A DNA stretch of 64,000 nt from Cryptomeria japonica (Eukaryota > Streptophyta > Pinopsida > Cupressales > Cupressaceae), in NCBI RefSeq assembly GCF_030272615.1, contig NC_081415.1, positions 372,601,009 through 372,665,008 on the forward strand. The letters are read 5' to 3'. Position numbers and translations under genes: made by a program. The first letter of the stretch is position 1. Every line of letters starts with the position of its first letter. Positions 58,920 to 64,000 of the stretch are shown one piece after another. The notes below the pieces were generated by a model. That model ran no database searches and was not told the origin of the DNA. It saw only the letters and a program-made list of their open reading frames with translations.

Positions 58920-58944
58920 AAGAGTCCCATCAGGCATGCCAAAA
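58920..58944 (-). other. Primer-binding site of element B
   Basis: Minus strand directly after the LTR end (..CCGTAAACA): TTTTGGCATGCCTGATGGG. The extra copy at 48228-48252 reads TTTTGGCACGCCTGGTGGG, which is less decayed. TTTTGG starts also occur at the PBS of element C. I cannot assign the tRNA surely. Confidence 0.55.
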
Positions 58945-59754
58945 TGTTTACGGTGAAAATGGATGACAACAATATTGAAAGACTAAATGAATTCAACCAC
59001 AAAACCCTAGCCTAACAACAACAAAGATCCACCATAACATATGAAGATTACCTAAGACAATGCAAATCAAATGAAATCACAAAGATTATACCATCACATG
59101 TCCAATAGGGTTTGAATCTCCATTCTTCCTATCTCTATTGATCTTGCTTGATATATTTGCTCTCAGATTTTAAATGTGCACAAGAGCTCAACAACAAACG
59201 AAAAATGTGGCTGCAAGTAGGCTTGATCACATATGAAAGTTTGAATGCTAGGATGCTTGATTAGAATGTATATGTTCAGGGGTTGAATGCATAGAATGTG
59301 TAGTCTTGATAATGAAGGAAGCATCTCCTTATATAGAAGACACTATAAGAAATGGAGGGATAAGATTGAGAGGTGTAAAAGATAAATGGTCGGCAATGAT
59401 TAGAGGGTAGGTAGAGAAAATAATAAAATAATGAGAGGGTAGGTAGTGTATGAATTAAGAGATGAATGACATGTGTCATAGGTAGAAAAGGCCAATGAAT
59501 TAATTAAATAAATAAAGATTTATTCAATTAATAGAGGAAGTGGGATCAATTAAATAAATAAGATATTTATTTAATTTAAGAAAAGGATAATTTAAATAAA
59601 TAAATGTATTTATTTAAATGATAAAAGGCTTAGAAGAGGATTAATGAATTAATTAAATAAATAAAGATTTATTCAATTAATAGAAGAATTAGGCTAAAAT
59701 AGTTAAATAAACAAAGATATTTATTTAATTAGACGGGACATGTGGGTGTCTAAA
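58945..59754 (-). repeat. 5' LTR of element B (810 bp)
   Basis: TGTTTACGGTGAAAATGG..GGGTGTCTAAA. It is close to the left LTR with few differences, the outermost CA having changed to AA. No target duplication can be scored because the left end of the element is truncated. Confidence 0.8.
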
Positions 59755-60390
59755 GAGATAGGAGTTTTTGAATTTGAATAGGCCAAACTTGGTGTTGATA
59801 GGGAAAGGTAGCAATATGATGTGGACTATCAAATGGATTGATGCTTTTTGTGGCCACCTCACCATTATGATTTGGTATTGCCTTTGCTTGGTTTTGCCTA
59901 CAATTCTCCTTGATCACATTGGAACTCACATGAGACCCTTGGAGGTTCATGCTCTCATAAAAAAGAATGGGCTTTGATGGACACATGGATGTGTGGGAAA
60001 TGATAATTTTTAATCCTAAAAAATGAGACGATGATTTTAAATTTCAATGTCCTTTTGCAAGGTAATATTTACCTATGGCATTCGCCACATAGTTCAAAGG
60101 TTAATCAAAGTAATTACGCACCTATTGGGTCGCATGATTAGGGAAATCAAAATAATTATGCAAATGTTAAGCCCATTTTAGCAAGGCGGTGTTCTTTTTT
60201 GGCTATCTCTATAACTAAAAGATTAATGTATCTAGTTTGTGGTAGTGCCTTTGTTGGAAATCTCTGTGAGTCTACCAGACAAGTCTAATGACTTCAAAAA
60301 AGATATTGTTGTCTATCATTACTATGTTGAAGGGGGACTAGTAGAGTATTTGGAGAATTTGAGGGGGCATGTGATAATCCTAGAGGATCC
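59755..60390. other. Gene-free stretch right of element B
   Basis: A 69-codon plus frame at 59768-59977 and a 61-codon one at 60239-60424 have protein-like composition but no domain I recognise. They may be pieces of an old element. Confidence 0.3.
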
Positions 60391-61910
60391 GGTTATTACT
60401 GAGATGGGGGTGAATCAATATTAACAAAAACTAAAACTTTCAACACCAAAACAGACTTATCTCAAATTTGAAACATTCAACACTTAAACCAAATCTTCAT
60501 AATAGAATTCCTTATCAGATATAGATAATCATTTCCTCTTATGGAAACTTATTAATTAGATCATCCATCAATTCAATATCAAATCAACAAACATAGTTAC
60601 CAACTTATTAACTGATCAGAATGCTTCATCAATCATATAATCATCAATACCGCTAACCACTTTAAGATCTCTAATAAAAAAACATAAATTGTCTTTACTG
60701 GTTATTAGAAATAAAACATGAACATCACAAGAAAAGCATACCACACATGAACACCATGTTTTTTCACGTGGAAACCCAAATAGGGAAAAACCACGGTGGG
60801 AATTGGTACCCACAAATATTTTGCACTCTTTCGGAATGCACCTTGTTAGGAGCCAAGCCTGGTTAGAAGCTTACAATGATGCCATATTAGGAGTCACCCG
60901 GTTAAGGGATTTACCTCAGCCCTATTAGAAGCTTTGATCTATTAGGATCAACCTTGTAAGAGGATTTAGAACTCAAATATTGAGTCACCCTGTTAGAGGA
61001 TTCTATAATGTGAGCCATGTTATGACCTACCCGGTTAAGGGATTTTAGTTGTTGTATTTGTTAGAGAACAACAATGAATGATCTGTGTATAGCACTCTAC
61101 TGCTTTCTTGATCAGATCCAATTAAGTTCTAAGTCTACATCTCTCTGGAAGATCTTCTCACACACATTGGTTTAACTTCTCACACTTCTCAAAATCACCG
61201 ACACTCCAAAACATCAACCTTGATGACATAAATAACTTTTACAACTAGGTTGGCATCAAAACCCTAAGAATTACTACATAGATAATCACAGATCTTTACA
61301 ACTCATTATAGATCATTATAGGGATCATTACAATCAATTACAAATCAATATTGATCGTTTAATGATCATAAATCACCACAGCAAGTCGATCTGGTACAAA
61401 GTCAAACCCTTAGCATATTTCGCTAAGCACTTTGCACATTCCCAATAAATTCACTCTCCAAACGCACCAAAATGTCTTTCAAACTCATCATGTGGTTTTT
61501 ACCATGTTATCATCAACACGTGTACTTGATGTAGATCACCGCCAAACCAAAAATCATTACCGATTAAGAGAATTCTTTATCGATCCTTAAACCCTGGCAA
61601 AACTTCATCAGAAATTCAAAACATGTCTTCCAATAACCATCATAGGATGTGGTTTTGGTTACATACTCAAATCTATCATAAAAGCTTATGTATCAAACCA
61701 CAAGTTACCAAACATCGCCAATCACTTGATTCCATCAAAACTTATCTACTTTACCGATTAAGGTCCTAATTCGCCGTCTTGTCGGTAAATTCTGTCAAAC
61801 TGTCAAACTCTTACTCTAGTAGACCAAATCACTTAGCCAACAAGTCAATCACAGGAAACCAACTATAAACATTAGTTGAACCTAGTTTCCATCAAAGGCA
61901 ATATAAATAA
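60391..61910. repeat. Copia-like LTR or LTR remnant
   Basis: It begins near GAGATGGGGGTGAATCAATATT, which resembles the opening of LTRs E and F (..GGGGGTGAATCAGTGTT), though the TGTTGGAATC start is missing. It has the CACGTGGAAACCC..GGGAAAAACCACGGTGGGAAT block also present in F (63272-63310). Inside, a TAGAGGATT/TTAAGGGATT phrase alternates with GAGTCACCC words at about 60890-61035. The right end is uncertain. Confidence 0.45.
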
Positions 61911-61949
61911 CTGATTGTGTCATCTTTCTCTACTGGTACAGTAATCCAC

Positions 61950-63112
61950 CATCATCTCATCTTCATCAATTATGCCAAACATACCAACAACATGATGAGC
62001 AACTTTCCATTTAATTCGCCACTTCTTGGACCAACCAAAGGGTTGTTCTTGGGAGAATTTATTTTGAAATCTCTGAGGAGTTCATTGCCCAAGCCATAAG
62101 CCTTTCCCTTGAAGTTAGGAGATGGAAGAGCCATGTCGCCAACAATGACAGTTAGAACAAAATTTTTAAGGGGAAGGAATCCCTTGTTAAATTGCAAGGC
62201 AACTTCATCAAGGAGGAGTTACCTCACCCATGCAACTAGGTATGACTTATGGTCATGAAGTACTTTACCCTTGAGGACCATCATAAGGCTTATTACTATT
62301 ACCATATGCCTTTGATAAACCATTTTAGGTATCAAGACACTATTTGTCTCCCCCATTATCTGCTCCACTCCCTCAAAAGCTCTAGCAAGGAATCTTTAGA
62401 CAATAAAAATGAAGATAAAAGGCCCATCTCTCTTCACAAATGTTTAATTTACTAACTCTATGCTTATCATTTGGCCTTATGCCCCCTACGTAATAATATG
62501 ATGATTCAAACCCCTTTTCATGCTTCCCACCCATTGGTTGCGTATGCCGGTGGAACTGCCCCCACTAGAATTTTTCATCTTTCTGGTGGAGCTTTTTCTT
62601 CTTCACCTCTCCTTTGTGACCATCACAAAATTTAGACCTCCCACTTTTTCCTCACCTACCACTGTCAAAGAGCGAAAAACCTTATGCTCTATGGGTAAAA
62701 GAAAATCCTTCAAAAAAAGGAAGAGAATTGTCATTGACAATTCCAATTTTGAAGATATTGAGTAAGAGGAACCTAATGTTGGGACTAAAGGAAGGAGACG
62801 TTCATAGAGCATTGCCTCTTAGGATGCTAGCAATAGAAAAGGTGGGAAACAGACTGCTATTGAGTCTAAATATGATATCGAGGGGGGAGTTGGTGAGAAT
62901 TTAAATAAGCCTGATGAGGAGTAATTTGATGCTAGAGAGGTTGGTGTTGGTGATGAGGTTGGTATTTTCCCTCCGCTGGACTCTCAGGATGTGATGATGG
63001 AGAAAGTGGACCCTATTGAGAAGATAGATAAAGTGGCCCCAGATGAAATGCTACAGAAAGTGGACCTTGTTAATGTGTTGGGGTCGTATATTGGAGATGA
63101 GGAGGATGAGGA
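61950..63112 (+). pseudogene. Decayed reading frame, family not recognised
   Basis: The plus strand shows protein-like text over about 1.1 kb with frameshifts and stops. One part (62249-62455) reads MVMKYFTLEDHHKAYYYYHM and PLINHFRYQDTICLPHYLLHSL. The later part (62520-63112) contains a basic patch (KRKSFKKRKRIVID) and then an acidic stretch (PLDSQDVMMEKVDPIEKIDK) with four stops in frame. It is cut at 63113 by LTR F. The composition suggests a transposon-encoded or duplicated gene fragment. I assign no function. Confidence 0.35.
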
Positions 63113-64000
63113 TGTTGGAATCAATGAACACTATGAGGGGGGGTGAATCAGTGTTCTGCAACTTTTAACTTTCTTAACTAGTTATTCAAACCATTTAATG
63201 AAAATGAATAAGAGGGATAAGAATAAGCAAAACACACACAAAAGTACCACCATAACATCAAGATTTTGTACGTGGAAAACCCAATCAAGGGAAAAACCAT
63301 GGTGGGAATCCTACCCACAGTAAGATAATACTCTGTTAGAAGTATGTGAAAATTTTACATAGGAATGCACATGCATTTAGGCACACTTCCTAGAGCTCAT
63401 TGTTCAATACAAATAAAATTTGGAGGGTATATTGCCTTAAAAAGGAATTACAAAAGGTTACAACAAGATTGAACTATAAATTAGCATCTATAAATGTCTG
63501 GGATAGTTCTGGTTTAAGCACAAAATACAATTGTCTCACTACTTTGAGACTCTCTTCTCTGTTTTGTTGATCTGCTTTAATCCGGAGCAAAATTCCTTGA
63601 ATTGTGCACGTGGAATTATGCACAATCGCACATACACAATACTTGCACACTCTTAGATAATTAAAATGAACTTTACAATCTCTTATATACATCTGCAACA
63701 TCAATTTAGTTGACCAGCAAGTTGGCTTCACGAACACTTGCAAAATATGAAACATGTAAGATGTGTCGGCAAAATTCGATCACCAATGCATATGCGGATC
63801 AAAACAAATTGAGTGCATGCTTCCCACATGTCATCCAAGCAACCTCAAACACAAAATCAATCACCAAAATCATTCCAATAATTCTGCACAATACATTACA
63901 TCACTAGTCAGCCAAATAACATTGTTCTTCCTGAAATGTCGAATACCGGATCTTCAATCATGCACGAAAGACAACACCGGAGGCTAAGATTCTGGAATAA
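63113..64000. repeat. LTR F, running off the window
   Basis: It starts TGTTGGAATCAATGAACACT with GGGGGGGTGAATCAGTGTT shortly after, nearly the same opening as LTR E. It shares the CATGGTGGGAAT and GGAATGCACATGCATT phrases with 15770-15870, and AAAATATGAAAC(A/G)TGT with both E LTRs. It continues beyond 64000, so direction and completeness cannot be settled. Confidence 0.65.

Larger units (their letters stand above)
56669..58944 (-). other. 5' leader of element B
   Basis: A long untranslated leader between the PBS and gag. It contains GACGCG arrays at 57165-57395 and 58575-58830, an unusually G/C-rich block at 57715-57860 (CCCACTGGCTCCACCCTCGG and following) and the block at 58125-58195 shared with element A. 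Plus-strand frames at 57678, 57710 and 58089 are antisense to the leader and also present in the extra copy. I doubt they are genes. Confidence 0.6.
46185..59754 (-). mobile_element. Element B: gypsy-type PMD element with a duplicated leader outside its left LTR
   Basis: LTRs at 48253-49064 and 58945-59754. The 2.09 kb right of gag and left of the 5' LTR (56857-58944) is repeated at 46185-48252, outside the 3' LTR, at a constant offset near 10.67-10.69 kb. This gives the order: partial leader, LTR, interior, LTR. It is the pattern of two copies joined head to tail that share an LTR, the left one truncated. The interior has gag, protease and an integrase tail on the minus strand and a PMD fragment on the plus strand. 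No RT, RNase H or integrase core is found. Confidence 0.7.

Noticed and set aside
1-64000. Presence of tRNA, rRNA or organelle-derived genes
   Set aside because: I looked for cloverleaf-type and conserved rRNA words and saw none; this was by eye and not a tRNAscan or covariance-model run.

Overview
The window is repeat-rich plant nuclear DNA with no convincing host gene. It is AT-rich and holds nested LTR retrotransposons of the Ty1/copia and Ty3/gypsy types, LINE debris, a MITE-like inverted-repeat cluster, and two assembly gaps (962-1461 and 45462-45961). The LTR types, the depth of nesting and the plant mobile domain (PMD) reading frames fit a large-genome seed plant. A conifer is my best guess, from general familiarity with such repeats rather than any diagnostic gene.

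Left third (1-21.9 kb). A degraded gypsy element on the minus strand (C: gag 2694-5029, PBS about 5443-5468, 5' LTR 5469-6627) is followed by an LTR starting at 7665 (J). J is split by an LTR (H, 8631-17783). H is itself split by a solo LTR (G, 9312-10498, 6-bp direct repeat CTATCA) and by a complete-looking element (E, 10677-16736, target duplication CACGT). E has copia-style ends, but its interior holds minus-strand frames that look like neither gag nor pol. A MITE-like cluster (18731-19610) and a LINE 3' end with poly(A) and a 12-bp flanking repeat (20091-20703) follow.

Middle (21.9-46.2 kb). A gypsy element D on the plus strand (PBS 42455, gag, zinc knuckle, protease, RT, RNase H up to the gap) appears split by a large element A (21914-41413, flanking GTAAC). 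A's right LTR is in turn split by a young copia element K (34482-41199). K has two 452-bp LTRs with six differences, TSD AAATT, PBS, PPT and a single 1336-codon gag-pol frame. A carries a reduced gag frame on the minus strand and a decayed PMD gene on the plus strand.

Right third (46.2-64 kb). A second PMD-bearing element, B, has 0.81-kb LTRs at 48253-49064 and 58945-59754, and a truncated second copy of its 5' leader lies outside the left LTR (46185-48252). B encodes gag and protease joined directly to an integrase-tail remnant, with no RT, RNase H or integrase core, plus an antisense PMD fragment. After B come a copia-like LTR region, an unrecognised decayed frame, and the start of another LTR at 63113.

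Main observation. A and B share one architecture: an antisense PMD frame next to the 3' LTR and a gag frame next to the 5' LTR. In each element a degenerate short repeat lies in the leader of both transcripts in the same sense orientation. The repeat differs between the two: TCGTACGA/TGTCATTT words in A and a CGCGTCTGTG word in B. Premature stops throughout are mostly TAG or TGA at positions where Gln, Trp or Arg is expected, which looks like C-to-T decay of methylated DNA.
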